A stretch of 64,000 bases of DNA from Granulicella cerasi (GCF_025685575.1 NZ_JAGSYD010000004.1:124001-188000); one strand, 5' to 3'; shown: positions 1 through 9,154, numbered from the stretch's first letter. Notes: generated by a model not told the origin, from the letters alone. Numbers and translations: made by a program.

Positions 1-1385
1 AGACGGGGAACGTCGCGGTTCACGATCGCCTTCCAGACCACGCGGAACGCAGCCTTGGGACGGAAGTAGTATTCGTCGTAGAACTTGTGCACCATCTCCA
101 TGACGTAATCGACAGGCAGGCCAGGGTACTCGATGTGAGCCATCTGGTGACCGCCGTGGTCGTTCATGTCCTTGTTGGTGATGTAGTTGTTCTTGTCGGC
201 GAAGTCGTAGAACTCGGTGCCGGGGAAAGCGTGCGCGATGGAAACCTGAATCGTTTCGCAATCAAGCTGCTTGGCGAACTCGATCGTGTTGCGGATTGAT
301 TCCTTGGTTTCGCCCGGCAGGCCGAGGATGAAGTCGGCATGGATGACGAGGCCGAGGTCGTGGCAGTTCTTGACGAACTCGCGTGCGCGCTCGACGGTGG
401 CACCCTTCTTGATGTTCTTCAGGATCTGCGGATCGCCGGACTCGAAGCCCACGATGAGCAGGCGGCAGCCCGCTTCCTTCATCGCCTTCAGGGTCTCGTA
501 GCTGGTGGTCACACGCGAGGTGCAGCTCCAGGTGAGGCCGAGCGGCTTCAACTTCTCGCAGAGCTCGATCGTGCGGCCCTGCTGAATGTTGAAGGTGTCG
601 TCGTCGAAGAAGAATTCCTTCACATGCGGGAAGGCTTCCTTCGCCCACTTCATTTCAGCGGCGACGTCGTCGGTCGAGCGCTTGCGCCAAGCGTGGCCGG
701 AGAGCGTCTGCGGCCAGAGGCAGAAGGTGCACTGCGCCGGGCAGCCGCGCGTGGAGTACAGCGCGATGTAGGGGTGCAGCAGGAACGGCACGTTGTACTT
801 GGTGACGTCGAGGTCACGCTGATAGATCTTGGTCGCCCAGGGCATCGCATCGAGGTCTTCGACCTGCGGGCGGTCCGGGTTGTGCTGGATCACGCCATTC
901 TCGTCCTTGTAGGAGAGGCCGAGAATCTCGTTGATCGGCTTGCGGTTCGCGAAGTCGACGATGGTGTAGTCGAACTCACGACGGCAGATGAAGTCGATCG
1001 CCGCGCACTCGTTGAGCGCACGCTCGGGGTCGGTGGTGACCGGCGGTCCGACAAAGGCGATCTTGATGGTCGGGTGCGCAGCCTTGATGGCGTTGGCGAG
1101 CGCGTGATCGCTGGACCAGCCCACCGTCGAGGTAAAGAGCACGAGGAACTCGTAGTCCTTAGCGATCTCGATGGTTTCCTGCGCGGAGACGTGATGCGGC
1201 GGAGCATCGAGAAGGCGCGAGCCTTCGAGCATGCCAGCCGGATAGGTCAGCCAAACGGGGTACCAGTAAGATTCGATCTCGCGAGTAGCAGGCCAGCGGG
1301 AGCTGGCGCCACCGTCAAAGTTCTCAAAGGAAGGCGGGTTCAGGAGCAGTGTCTTTAGGGGCTTCACAGGCTTAGATTTTACCAT
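1..1385 (-). CDS. hpnJ: Hopanoid-modifying radical SAM protein HpnJ (partial)
   Basis: B12-binding-type radical SAM enzyme of the HpnJ family, known to act on the head group of extended hopanoids (conversion of glucosaminyl-bacteriohopanetetrol towards the cyclitol ether). About 461 residues are visible. A Rossmann-like N-terminal region (about residues 60-160) precedes the cluster motif CPAQCTFC at 215-222, with C215, C219 and C222 as the presumed Fe-S ligands; a GFESG segment follows. The N-terminal stretch LLLNPPSFENFDGG is what points to HpnJ rather than another B12-radical SAM family. The gene leaves the window at the left edge, so its end and any hopanoid neighbours are not visible. The ATG at 1383-1385 keeps the family N-terminus whole; its ribosome binding site is weak. 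Confidence 0.85.
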   Translation of the reverse strand, partial: MVKSKPVKPLKTLLLNPPSFENFDGGASSRWPATREIESYWYPVWLTYPAGMLEGSRLLDAPPHHVSAQETIEIAKDYEFLVLFTSTVGWSSDHALANAIKAAHPTIKIAFVGPPVTTDPERALNECAAIDFICRREFDYTIVDFANRKPINEILGLSYKDENGVIQHNPDRPQVEDLDAMPWATKIYQRDLDVTKYNVPFLLHPYIALYSTRGCPAQCTFCLWPQTLSGHAWRKRSTDDVAAEMKWAKEAFPHVKEFFFDDDTFNIQQGRTIELCEKLKPLGLTWSCTSRVTTSYETLKAMKEAGCRLLIVGFESGDPQILKNIKKGATVERAREFVKNCHDLGLVIHADFILGLPGETKESIRNTIEFAKQLDCETIQVSIAHAFPGTEFYDFADKNNYITNKDMNDHGGHQMAHIEYPGLPVDYVMEMVHKFYDEYYFRPKAAFRVVWKAIVNRDVPR

Positions 1386-1451
1386 TTCGGCAATGGCTGC
1401 GCTGGGAGGATGCTCGTTTGGTACGGGCAATCATCAGTTAAGGGGGTCGTG

Positions 1452-2783
1452 CTAGTGGATGGCTGTGCGGAGCCAGCTCGAAAGCTGGCCGGTCTGGCGC
1501 ATCAGCGACACTTCGGTCTGCAGAAGCTGTTGCTTGGCCTTGAGCAGGTCAAGCTCCTTCTGGGCGATGTTAAGGCGAGCCTTTTCCTCGTCCTTCGGCG
1601 TGAGGGGAGCCTGGCCATTGCTCACCTCGCCAGCCTCCGGACGTAGCTGAATCAAAACGGTTTCCAGCGTATCGCGAGCCTCATCGACGTCATCCTGCGC
1701 GGCTTCGGCGTTCAACTCAAGCTCGGTCGCTGAGGTCTTCAGCTTCAGGCGTCCCTCCATGAACTGGTCGCGAGCGCGGAGGGCGTCGAAGTGCGCCTTG
1801 CGGGCTTCTGCGGCAGACTCGCGGGCTTTGGCGCGGTGCGTCTGGTCGAGCAGCGGAAGGTTGATCTGGATGCCGAGGGAAAGAGAGTTGCGGCTCAGAT
1901 CATCCTTCTTGAAGGCCGGGTAATAGGTCGAATAGCTGGAAAAGTCGGTGGTAATGCGGGCGTAGTTTGCGCCGAAGCCGACGATGGGGCGATAGAGATA
2001 CTTTGAATCCGCGCTGGCCTGCGACATCTTGGCACGTTCGTTGGCCTGTGCGGCCTCGAGCGCCGGGCTGATGGTCTCGGGAGGAAGGTGCTCGGAGGTC
2101 AGCGTTGCCACATCGGGAATGGACGGGATTGTGTCCGATTCGGTCGAGGGTTGCGAGCCGTTCAGGCCGGTGAGGCGCGCAAGATGGTCGGAGAGCTGCG
2201 CAACCTCGGAGTCGGTGGTGAGCATCTGGAGCTGGATGCCAATCATGGTGCGGTGTGCACGCGGCAGCTCGATGTGCGCGTCAACGCCGGAGTTCACGCG
2301 GTCCTGTGTGATGCGGACGAGCTTGGCTGCGTGGTCGAGCGCGCGTTGTGCGGCGGCTTTGCGTTGTTGCGCGTTGTTCAGCGCGAGGTAGGTGTACACC
2401 GCGTCTTCGGCGACGTCGTCTTCTGCCTGCTGGAGCGCGAACTGGGTGGCGTTCCAGCCGAAGTGTGCGGCGCGAATATAGTCAACCTGCGAGGCGTTCC
2501 AGACGAGCGATTGCGCGGAGATCGTGAAGATCGTCGGCACGGAAAGCGGCACGCCGGTGCCTTTGCCGACGCCACCAACGGCTCCGACGACGGGGACGTA
2601 GGCAGACTTCGCTTCTGAGAGCGTAGCGCGGGCCTTGTCCGCATCGGCGCGGGCGGACTGTACGCGCGGGTCCGAGCGCAGCGCGAGGTCTACGGCGGAG
2701 GAGAGCGAAATCTGTGCGTAAGCGGTGGAGGCGACCGTGGCGATGGCGAATCCAAGCGCGGCGTGTAGAAAGCGTCGTTGCAT
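1452..2783 (-). CDS. TolC-family outer membrane efflux protein
   Basis: Outer membrane channel subunit of a tripartite efflux system, 443 residues, the usual length for the family. A signal peptide of about 23 residues ends in Ala-Tyr-Ala before Gln. Two OEP repeats follow, with long polar, Ala- and Gln-rich helices (about 100-200 and 300-410) of the kind that build the periplasmic alpha-barrel. It is the last gene of a three-gene minus-strand operon: periplasmic adaptor (3791-5023), TPR protein (2827-3777), then this channel. No inner-membrane pump gene is present between or beside them, so the channel may serve a pump encoded elsewhere. Substrate cannot be read from sequence. Confidence 0.88.
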   Translation of the reverse strand: MQRRFLHAALGFAIATVASTAYAQISLSSAVDLALRSDPRVQSARADADKARATLSEAKSAYVPVVGAVGGVGKGTGVPLSVPTIFTISAQSLVWNASQVDYIRAAHFGWNATQFALQQAEDDVAEDAVYTYLALNNAQQRKAAAQRALDHAAKLVRITQDRVNSGVDAHIELPRAHRTMIGIQLQMLTTDSEVAQLSDHLARLTGLNGSQPSTESDTIPSIPDVATLTSEHLPPETISPALEAAQANERAKMSQASADSKYLYRPIVGFGANYARITTDFSSYSTYYPAFKKDDLSRNSLSLGIQINLPLLDQTHRAKARESAAEARKAHFDALRARDQFMEGRLKLKTSATELELNAEAAQDDVDEARDTLETVLIQLRPEAGEVSNGQAPLTPKDEEKARLNIAQKELDLLKAKQQLLQTEVSLMRQTGQLSSWLRTAIH

Positions 2784-2826
2784 CGGGTGGTTTGCGGGGC
2801 CTCGTGGGCGTCTGGAGAGACGCGGC

Positions 2827-3777
2827 TTATAAGGAGTTTAGAGCCTTTTGGGCGGGTTCGTAGTTGGCAACCAGAGCGAGTGCCGCGTTGTATTCCTGGC
2901 GGGCCGCGTCTTTGTTACCGCGCTTGGCGAGCAGTTTGCCAAGGATGACGTGAACGCTGGGAACTGGCTGGCCGTCCGTCTGCCCGGCAGTGGCGGAAAG
3001 GTATTGGCGCAGCCAGCGCTCGGCGAGGTCGAGGTGGCGCTTCTGTTCGATCAGGATTTGCGCGGCATCGACGAGGGAATTGCCCGAATTGTGCGCGGCA
3101 GCGACGCCTTTCTGCAGCGCGTCGAAGCTCTGGTCGTACTGCTTGCGGTGGCCGTAGTAGAAACCGAGGTCGGTCCATGCGCCGGAGTCGCCAGACACCG
3201 CCACGGCGGCGCGAAATTCGCGTTCGGCGGTGCCGTAGTCGTGGTCCTTCTCGGCGGCAAGGCCGAAAGCACGGTGCGCGGACTGAGGCAGCATGGCTTC
3301 AACGCGATGGCCGAGAGCATTGGCCTTGTCCGTGCCGCCGCCGACCATGCCTGGAGCCGCGACGTAGAAGTCGGTGAGGTCATCGACGGCGGGGTGGTAC
3401 TTCGGATCGAGGTCCACGGCGCGCTCAAAGGTGCTGCGAACCTTGCCCGCGAGCTTCATGCCGGAGAGCGGCCCGGAATGATCGGCCTGCAGGCCGTAAG
3501 CGCGACCGAGCCAGTCCACGCTCGCGGCTGACGTGTGCGCGGCGACCGCGGCTTCACAGCTGGCAACGGCTTGATCGATATGGTGTGCGGCGAAGTGCGT
3601 GCGGCAAAGCAGGAGTTTCTGCGCCGGCGTTGCGGGCAGCGAGTTCAGCTCGGTAAGAGCTTCATCTAGCTGGCCGTGCACAAGCAGCTTTTCTGCGGAG
3701 CCGAGATCAGCCGCATGAGCAGCGCACGAGACTGCGGCGAGCAGAGCGATGGAAACGAGTTGGCGAAGGTTGGGCAC
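2827..3777 (-). CDS. Secreted tetratricopeptide-repeat protein
   Basis: Protein of 316 residues with a signal peptide (about residues 1-22, ending AAHA) and TPR-like helical repeats through most of its length, e.g. around 25-110 (TPAQKLLLCRTHFAAHHIDQ) and 170-310 (YGTAEREFRAAVAVSG; KDAARQEYNAALALV). It is probably periplasmic and probably a scaffold for protein contacts. It starts with GTG at 3775-3777, 13 bases after the stop of the adaptor gene, with a GAGG ribosome binding site in between. It lies between the adaptor and the TolC-like channel in one operon, so a role in the same envelope system is inferred; a specific function is not known. Confidence 0.8.
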   Translation of the reverse strand: MPNLRQLVSIALLAAVSCAAHAADLGSAEKLLVHGQLDEALTELNSLPATPAQKLLLCRTHFAAHHIDQAVASCEAAVAAHTSAASVDWLGRAYGLQADHSGPLSGMKLAGKVRSTFERAVDLDPKYHPAVDDLTDFYVAAPGMVGGGTDKANALGHRVEAMLPQSAHRAFGLAAEKDHDYGTAEREFRAAVAVSGDSGAWTDLGFYYGHRKQYDQSFDALQKGVAAAHNSGNSLVDAAQILIEQKRHLDLAERWLRQYLSATAGQTDGQPVPSVHVILGKLLAKRGNKDAARQEYNAALALVANYEPAQKALNSL

Positions 3778-3790
3778 GGTCAGCCTCGGG

Positions 3791-5023
3791 TTACTGGACC
3801 TTGACGCGAGCGCCGTCGGCGAGGTCCACCTGCGTGGTAGCGCCCAGGGCGATCACGTCGTGCTCGTTCAGACCGCCGGTGATCTCGACGCGGGTGAGGT
3901 TGACGACACCCACCTGGACGTTCGTGCGTACGAGGCGATTGTTCAGGATGCGGAAGACGTAGTTCGTGGTGCCTTCGGTGTGCAGGGCCTCGCGCGGAAC
4001 ACTGAGGACGTCCTTGCGCTCGGAGGTCGTGACGGTCACGGTGACGTTTGTGTTCGGCAGCAGGTCATCGCTGGGGTCATCGACGGTGATCAGGCATTCG
4101 CCAACGTTACGCGTGCCGTAGGTGATGACGGTCGTGGGCGCCTGCGAGATGTGGCCGTGCCAGACGCGGTTCAGCTTGGCGTCCCAGACGATCTTGACGG
4201 TCTGACCGACGGCCAGCTTGCCGATTTCCGGCTCGTCGAAGTAGGCGCGCACTTGAAGGCGCGAGAGGTCGGCGACGTCGAGCAGGGCTTCACCTGCCTG
4301 CACGAAGTCATACTGCGAGACGGGCAGGGAGTAGACCGTGCCCGAGAAGGGCGCGCGAATGTCGAAGTCCGAATAGGCCTTCTGCGCGGCGGCGAGAGCG
4401 GCGCGCGATTGCGTGACCTGCGCCTTCTGCGAGGAGATGTCGGACGAGCTGTAGCGCGAGGTGGACCGGGATTGCAGCACGGCGACGCGGGTATTGGCGT
4501 CGTTCAGGCGCTGACGCGCGCTGGCAACCTCCGCGGGCGATACCGAACCCTTGGCCTGAAGCGACTGCATGGTGTTCAGCGAAGCCTGGGCTGAGGCCGC
4601 CTGCTGCTGCGCAGTCTTCAGGTCCGAGCTGGAGCTGAGCAGTTCTTCCTGCGAGCCACCCTTCTGCAGGTTCTGCAGGCTGTTTTCCGACTGCGCGACG
4701 GAGGCTTGCGCCTGAGCGACCTTGCTCTGGACGTCGGCGGTGTCGAGGCGCATCAGCTCCTGGTTCGCAGCCACGTGCTGGCCCAGCGAAACCATCAGCT
4801 TTTCGACGAGAACCGGACCGGGCGCATGCGCCTGGAAGTCTTCCATCGGTTCGACCTTACCGTTGGTCGAAATGGTGCTCAGCAGGTTCTGGCGTTCTGC
4901 CGTGGCGGTGCGGATGGGGGTCACTTCACGGCCGCGGGAGAAGTACACAGCGGCTGCGATGACGACCACAAGGAGGACGATCCAGATCCAGAGACGCGAC
5001 GATTTTGATTCCTGAGCAGCCAT
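3791..5023 (-). CDS. Efflux periplasmic adaptor (HlyD/MacA type)
   Basis: Membrane fusion protein of 410 residues that would bridge an inner-membrane pump and a TolC-type channel. One N-terminal membrane anchor (about 11-28) is followed by a half lipoyl segment (HAPGPVLVEKLMVSLGQHV), a long Gln/Ala-rich coiled-coil hairpin (about 95-215), the second lipoyl half (FDIRAPFSGTVYSLPVSQ), and beta-barrel and membrane-proximal domains. It is first in an operon with the TPR and TolC-like genes. A TATACT box on the minus strand at 5038-5043 could be its -10 element, although no clear -35 was found. MacA-type ABC adaptors and RND adaptors look alike at this level, so the pump class is not settled. Confidence 0.88.
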   Translation of the reverse strand: MAAQESKSSRLWIWIVLLVVVIAAAVYFSRGREVTPIRTATAERQNLLSTISTNGKVEPMEDFQAHAPGPVLVEKLMVSLGQHVAANQELMRLDTADVQSKVAQAQASVAQSENSLQNLQKGGSQEELLSSSSDLKTAQQQAASAQASLNTMQSLQAKGSVSPAEVASARQRLNDANTRVAVLQSRSTSRYSSSDISSQKAQVTQSRAALAAAQKAYSDFDIRAPFSGTVYSLPVSQYDFVQAGEALLDVADLSRLQVRAYFDEPEIGKLAVGQTVKIVWDAKLNRVWHGHISQAPTTVITYGTRNVGECLITVDDPSDDLLPNTNVTVTVTTSERKDVLSVPREALHTEGTTNYVFRILNNRLVRTNVQVGVVNLTRVEITGGLNEHDVIALGATTQVDLADGARVKVQ

Positions 5024-5104
5024 GAGTTCGAAAGGACAGTATATAAGACTGCCGACGCGGAAAGAGGTCGCAAAACCTTTGACGCTTTGGGGGTTGAAAG
5101 GGAC

Positions 5105-6967
5105 TCAGCGGAGGAACGTGGTGTTGCGGAGTGCGAGAATTTCCATCTCCCAGCCGCCGAAGTCGGGGTGCCAGTTGCGACGGAGGCGGTAGACGACGTC
5201 GAGCGCCGAGCCCTGTGCCCACTGCGACTGACGCGCGAGGGCCACGAAGTCGGTTCGGGCACGTGACCAGGCCATGCCGCCAAGACGTCTGCCATCCTGC
5301 GGATCTTCGAGCGTAAGGCGAAGGTGCTTGTCCTTGATGACCCGCCAGGCCTGCGCGAGGCGGAGGTTGCGGGTAAGGAAGGTCGGCTCCGGCGCGGAGT
5401 TGCCGAAAGGACCCAGGCGTTCGAGAGCCGCGAAGAACTCGTCGTTCAACTCGTCGAGCGTGATTTCGAGATCGCACTCGACAGGTTCGATGACCGGAAC
5501 AGCCGGCCGGTGGATGGCGGCGTAAGCGGCGAGGCGCTCTCGCAGTGCTGCCACATTGGAGCTGGGCAGCGCGAAGCCGACGGCGTGGGCATGTCCGCCG
5601 AAGCGGTCAAAGAGCGGCTGTCCGGTGGCCTCGCGGTGCTCGGCGTGCGCGGCGGTGATGGCATCGAGCAGGTGGAAGCCCGCGATAGACCTGCCGGAGC
5701 CGTGTGCGCTGCTGGTGCCATCCTCATGCGCTTCATGCGTGAGCACGAGCGCGGGAGAGGCGGTGCGGTCGACGACGCGCGAAGCGAGAATGCCGACGAC
5801 GCCGCGGTGCCAGGGGCTGGCGGAGGCTTCGTCGTCGAGCACCAGAGCGGCGGCCAGGCCTTCTTCGCTGGCGGCGAGCTGTTCGAGGCGCGCTTCAATC
5901 TCGCGCAGGGCCTCCGCCTCGGTAGCACGGCGATCGTCGTTGAGGCTGTGGAGCTTTTCGGCGAGCGAGCGGGCGAGTGCGGCGTCGCGCGTGAGGAACA
6001 TCTCGACGACGTCGGAGGCGACGTCCATGCGTCCGGCAGCGTTGATGCGCGGGGCGATGCGGAAGCCGACATCGAAGCTCGAGATCGGGCGTGCGAGATC
6101 GATCTGGGCGAGTTCCATGAGCGTACGCAGGCCGGATTGCGCGGGCTTGCGGAGCTCCAGCAGGCCGAGCGACGCGATGACCCGGTTTTCGCCGGTGAGC
6201 GGCACGGAATCTGCGATGGACGCGATCGCGAGCAGCTTCAGGAAGCTCGGCAGAATGCGTGTGCGGATGCGCGCGAGTTCGTCGTCGTCGGCGGTGGACT
6301 CCATAAGCGCCTGCGCGAGCTTGTAGCTGACCGCAGCTCCGCAGAGATCCTTGTAGGGATAGGTGTCGTCGGGCTGGTTGGGGTTGATGACCGCGAGCGC
6401 GTCGGGGACACCTTCGCCGGTGTCGGGCAGGTGATGGTCGGTGACGATAAGGTCGAGGCCAACCCGTTTGGCTTCATCGGCAGCGGCAAAGGCTCGGATG
6501 CCGGTATCCACCGAGACGACGAGTCGCACGCCTTCGTCGGCGGCTTCGGCGAGGCGCGAGGTGCGGATGCCGTAGCCTTCGCGGATGCGATGCGGGATGT
6601 GGTAACGCACGTCGGCGGTGACGCCGAGAGACTGCGCGGCGCGTTCGATCGCTGTCTTGAGCAGCACGGTCGCGACGGTGCCATCGACGTCGTAGTCGCC
6701 GTAGATGAGGATGGGTTCGCGGGCGAGCAGCGCGGCGCGGAGGCGTTTGACAGCGGTGCTGATGCCGAGCATACGCAGCGGCGAATGCAGTTGCGCGATG
6801 CTTGGCGAGAGGAAGTCCTGTGCTTTTTCGACGGTGTCGAGACCGCGGCAAAGCAGCAGCGCGGCGATGCCCGCAGGCACACCGAGTTGCTGCGCAAGCG
6901 AAGCTGAGGCCTCGTTGCGTTCAGCGAGCGTGAGCCACTCGGGTGCGGGGACGGCGGGATCTGACAT
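5105..6967 (-). CDS. recJ: Single-stranded-DNA-specific exonuclease RecJ
   Basis: RecJ degrades single-stranded DNA 5' to 3' in recombination and mismatch and base-excision repair, in the cytoplasm. The 620-residue protein has the DHH-family metal motifs DYDVDG at 91-96 and TDHH at 176-179, plus downstream Asp/His signatures (VSVDTG, about 152) and the DHHA1 region (FGGHAHAVGFAL) followed by an OB-like C-terminal domain. Length is typical. Its start ATG at 6965-6967 lies 10 bases after the stop of a small unknown gene (6978-7445), so the two are probably cotranscribed. No missing catalytic residue was seen. Confidence 0.95.
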   Translation of the reverse strand: MSDPAVPAPEWLTLAERNEASASLAQQLGVPAGIAALLLCRGLDTVEKAQDFLSPSIAQLHSPLRMLGISTAVKRLRAALLAREPILIYGDYDVDGTVATVLLKTAIERAAQSLGVTADVRYHIPHRIREGYGIRTSRLAEAADEGVRLVVSVDTGIRAFAAADEAKRVGLDLIVTDHHLPDTGEGVPDALAVINPNQPDDTYPYKDLCGAAVSYKLAQALMESTADDDELARIRTRILPSFLKLLAIASIADSVPLTGENRVIASLGLLELRKPAQSGLRTLMELAQIDLARPISSFDVGFRIAPRINAAGRMDVASDVVEMFLTRDAALARSLAEKLHSLNDDRRATEAEALREIEARLEQLAASEEGLAAALVLDDEASASPWHRGVVGILASRVVDRTASPALVLTHEAHEDGTSSAHGSGRSIAGFHLLDAITAAHAEHREATGQPLFDRFGGHAHAVGFALPSSNVAALRERLAAYAAIHRPAVPVIEPVECDLEITLDELNDEFFAALERLGPFGNSAPEPTFLTRNLRLAQAWRVIKDKHLRLTLEDPQDGRRLGGMAWSRARTDFVALARQSQWAQGSALDVVYRLRRNWHPDFGGWEMEILALRNTTFLR

Positions 6968-6977
6968 CGCGGTGAGG

Positions 6978-7445
6978 CTAGAGGGAGTCGTCGTCGTGGT
7001 CGTCGATCATCAGGTTGCTGAGACCGGATACGGAGTCGAGCAGCTCCTGGAACTGGTCGTACCAGGGCGTCGCAGCTTCGTAGAGATAGACCACGCCGCC
7101 AGCGGAGAAGCCGAGCTGCAGGTAGCCGATCTTGCCGACGTGCTGGGTGAGCGACTGCGCCTCCTCAAGCTCGTGGGCCTCATGGTCCGGGTAGTGCTGG
7201 TCGCGCACCTGTTCGAGCAACGTGGCGACGTCTTCAGGCTCGAGCACGACTTCGCTCATCGTCACGAACGGAACGTTGGCCGACTTGGCGTGCTCGACGA
7301 AGTCCTTCCAGCTTTCGGGGTCGTCGTCTTCAAACAGGACAGCGGCGAGCTCTTCGGGGACGAAGGCGGTCATGGTGCGAAGACCGTGGCCGGCGATGAA
7401 GGCCACCATGTCGTCTTTCACGGTCAAGAGATCATCAAGAAGCAT
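6978..7445 (-). CDS. Conserved-looking hypothetical protein upstream of recJ
   Basis: Unrecognised acidic protein of 155 residues. The likely start is ATG at 7443-7445 (MLLDDLLTVKDDM); a reading from TTG at 7496 would overlap the divergent gene's start and is less plausible. There is no signal peptide or membrane segment, so it is probably cytoplasmic. The centre is rich in Asp/Glu (VLFEDDDPESW), and the tail ends DDHDDDSL. It is 10 bases upstream of recJ on the same strand and divergent from the ferredoxin gene at 7499. Codon usage matches neighbours, supporting a real gene. No function is proposed. Confidence 0.7.
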   Translation of the reverse strand: MLLDDLLTVKDDMVAFIAGHGLRTMTAFVPEELAAVLFEDDDPESWKDFVEHAKSANVPFVTMSEVVLEPEDVATLLEQVRDQHYPDHEAHELEEAQSLTQHVGKIGYLQLGFSAGGVVYLYEAATPWYDQFQELLDSVSGLSNLMIDDHDDDSL

Positions 7446-7498
7446 ATCTACAACATTCTCACAGAAGCGGATGTGCGATTCCGGGCATCCAAGCAAAC

Positions 7499-7855
7499 AT
7501 GCCGAATTACGACCATCACGTATTCATTTGCACGAACGAACGCGGTCCGGATGCCTCGCGCCCGAGCTGCGGGCATGAGAAGAGCAAGGCTTTCAAGGGA
7601 CTGCTGAAAGACGCTGCGAAAAAGGCGGGCCTGAAAGGTCGTGTCCGCGTGCAGGAGACCGGATGCCTCGACCAGTGCGAGCATGCGCCGGTCGTGGTCG
7701 TCTACCCGGAGGCCGTGTGGTACGGCTTTGTGGGCAAGAAAGACCTTGTCGAGATCGTCGAGCAGCACCTGGTTGGCGGCAAACCGGTGGAGCGTCTGCG
7801 CCTGCCGGAGTCATGCATCAACAACGAGCATTGCCCGCACCGCGAGAAGAAGTAG
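7499..7855 (+). CDS. Thioredoxin-like [2Fe-2S] ferredoxin domain protein
   Basis: Small ferredoxin of 118 residues of the thioredoxin-fold 2Fe-2S type (as in Shethna-type ferredoxins and NuoE C-termini). It begins HHVFICTNERG and holds four likely cluster cysteines: C11, C23 (SCGHEK), and the pair in ETGCLDQCEHAP near 55-59. The segment VVYPEAVWYGFVGKKD is typical of this family. A further pair near the C-terminus (CINNEHC) is unusual in spacing but probably not a cluster. It is probably a cytoplasmic electron carrier; its partner is unknown. It is divergent from the recJ operon and ends exactly where the convergent ATPase gene at 7856 ends. Confidence 0.85.
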   Translation: MPNYDHHVFICTNERGPDASRPSCGHEKSKAFKGLLKDAAKKAGLKGRVRVQETGCLDQCEHAPVVVVYPEAVWYGFVGKKDLVEIVEQHLVGGKPVERLRLPESCINNEHCPHREKK

Positions 7856-8545
7856 CTAGCCCGCCGCCACGAGTTGGCCGCGTACGAGACGCAGTGAGCG
7901 ATCGCAGCGCGCGGCAAAGTCGAGGTTATGCGTCACCAGGACGCTGGTCAGGCGGCGCTCTCGGTGAAGCTCCTGGAGCAGAGTGAAGACGCTCTCAGCG
8001 GTAGTGTTGTCGAGGTCGCCGGTGGGCTCATCGGCGAGCAGCAGCTTGGGTTCGGTGACAAGCGCGCGGGCGATGGAGATGCGTTGTTGCTCGCCGCCGG
8101 AGAGTTCTCCGGAGCGGTGTGCCGCACGGTCTGCGAGGCCGACGCGTGCGAGCCATTCTTTGGCGCGGCTAGTGGCTTCTTTCTGGGCGACACCACGTGC
8201 GAGCAGCGGGAGTGCAATGTTTTCGAGCGCGGAAAACTCCGGCAGCAGATAGTGAAACTGCCAGACGTAGCCGATCTCTGTGTTGCGAAACGCAGAAGAC
8301 GCGGCCGCCGATAGCTGCGTGATATCACGGCCGCCGATGAGGATGCTGCCTTCGCTGGGCTTTTCGAGCGCGGCGAGCAGGTGCAGCAGGGAACTCTTGC
8401 CGGCGCCCGATTCACCGACGACTGAGACCATTTCGCCTTCCTCCACCGTCAGCGAAAGCTGGCGAAAGAGTTCGAGCGCGGCGGTGTTCGCGCCGGGAGA
8501 GGCAAAGCGTTGCGTCAGGCCTTCGGCTTGGAGTAGCGGTGGCAT
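7856..8545 (-). CDS. lolD: ABC transporter ATPase, LolD type
   Basis: ATP-binding subunit of about 229 residues, like LolD, the ATPase of the lipoprotein-releasing complex. It has a Walker A (GESGAGKSS), the LolD/MacB-type Q-loop segment YVWQFHYLLPEF, the signature LSGGEQQR, Walker B (LLLADEPTGDLD) and the switch His in VTHN. The start chosen is ATG at 8543-8545 (MPPLLQAEGL), which matches usual family length; a longer reading from 8605 would overlap the upstream gene. It is 19 bases after the AhpD-like gene and on the same strand. The matching permease (10604-11845) is also on the minus strand but separated from it by a plus-strand gene. Confidence 0.85.
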   Translation of the reverse strand: MPPLLQAEGLTQRFASPGANTAALELFRQLSLTVEEGEMVSVVGESGAGKSSLLHLLAALEKPSEGSILIGGRDITQLSAAASSAFRNTEIGYVWQFHYLLPEFSALENIALPLLARGVAQKEATSRAKEWLARVGLADRAAHRSGELSGGEQQRISIARALVTEPKLLLADEPTGDLDNTTAESVFTLLQELHRERRLTSVLVTHNLDFAARCDRSLRLVRGQLVAAG

Positions 8546-8564
8546 CAGGTTGAGGCTACACGAT

Positions 8565-9086
8565 CTAGTCTTCGGCGACCTTGCCGCCGTCGTCGTCGAC
8601 CGCATCGCGCATCTCGCCGTCCTTCGGCTTGGAGGCCTTCTTCGGATCCCACTGCGGGCGGAACGCCAGGCCGAGACGGTTCCACACGTTGATGTTGGCG
8701 ATGGCGAGCGTGAGGTCGACGAGGTCTTTGCCGTCGAAGAACTCCCGGATGGCTTCGTACTCCGCGTCGCTGGCGTTGTTGCCGTCGGGCAGGCGCGTCA
8801 GCGTTTCAGCCCAGGCGAAGGCCGCTTTCTCACGCGGCGTGAACGCGTCGCTCGTTGCCCATACAGCGACGGAATCGATGCGCGAGTCAGGCTCATGATG
8901 CTTCTGTAACTCATGCTTATGCGCTTCCGTGCAGAACTCGCAGCCGTTGATTTGCGAAACGCGGAGCTCGATAAGCGCCTTCAGCACCGGGTCGAGCGTG
9001 GTGGCGATGTTGAGGTAGTGACCGAAACCACGGAGTGCGGCTACGCCCTCGGGGGCAATCTCGGTGTAGCGGAGGCGTTCGGGCAT
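8565..9086 (-). CDS. Carboxymuconolactone decarboxylase / AhpD-like protein
   Basis: Protein of 173 residues with the AhpD core: the run NGCEFCTEAHKHEL contains the redox CxxC pair followed by the conserved His, preceded by ELRVSQ. Family members are alkylhydroperoxide-reductase-like thiol enzymes, and many are uncharacterised. The start ATG at 9084-9086 (MPERLRYTEIAPEG) fits the family; a longer reading to 9236 would run under the divergent secreted-protein gene. The C-terminus (about 145-173) is charged and ends in an Asp-rich stretch (DAVDDDGGKVAED) not needed for the fold. It probably shares a transcript with the LolD-type ATPase downstream. A cytoplasmic peroxidase role is an inference. 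Confidence 0.85.
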   Translation of the reverse strand: MPERLRYTEIAPEGVAALRGFGHYLNIATTLDPVLKALIELRVSQINGCEFCTEAHKHELQKHHEPDSRIDSVAVWATSDAFTPREKAAFAWAETLTRLPDGNNASDAEYEAIREFFDGKDLVDLTLAIANINVWNRLGLAFRPQWDPKKASKPKDGEMRDAVDDDGGKVAED

Positions 9087-9154
9087 TCGGCAAAATCCTC
9101 TCAGCGGTGCTGGCCACTCTCCTCCGGGCCTTTCTCCCCTAATAAGATGAGTGC

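Noticed and set aside
5324..6907. Long plus-strand frame opposite recJ (527 residues)
   Set aside because: It mirrors the codon phase of recJ in GC-rich DNA and has no recognisable domain or start signal.
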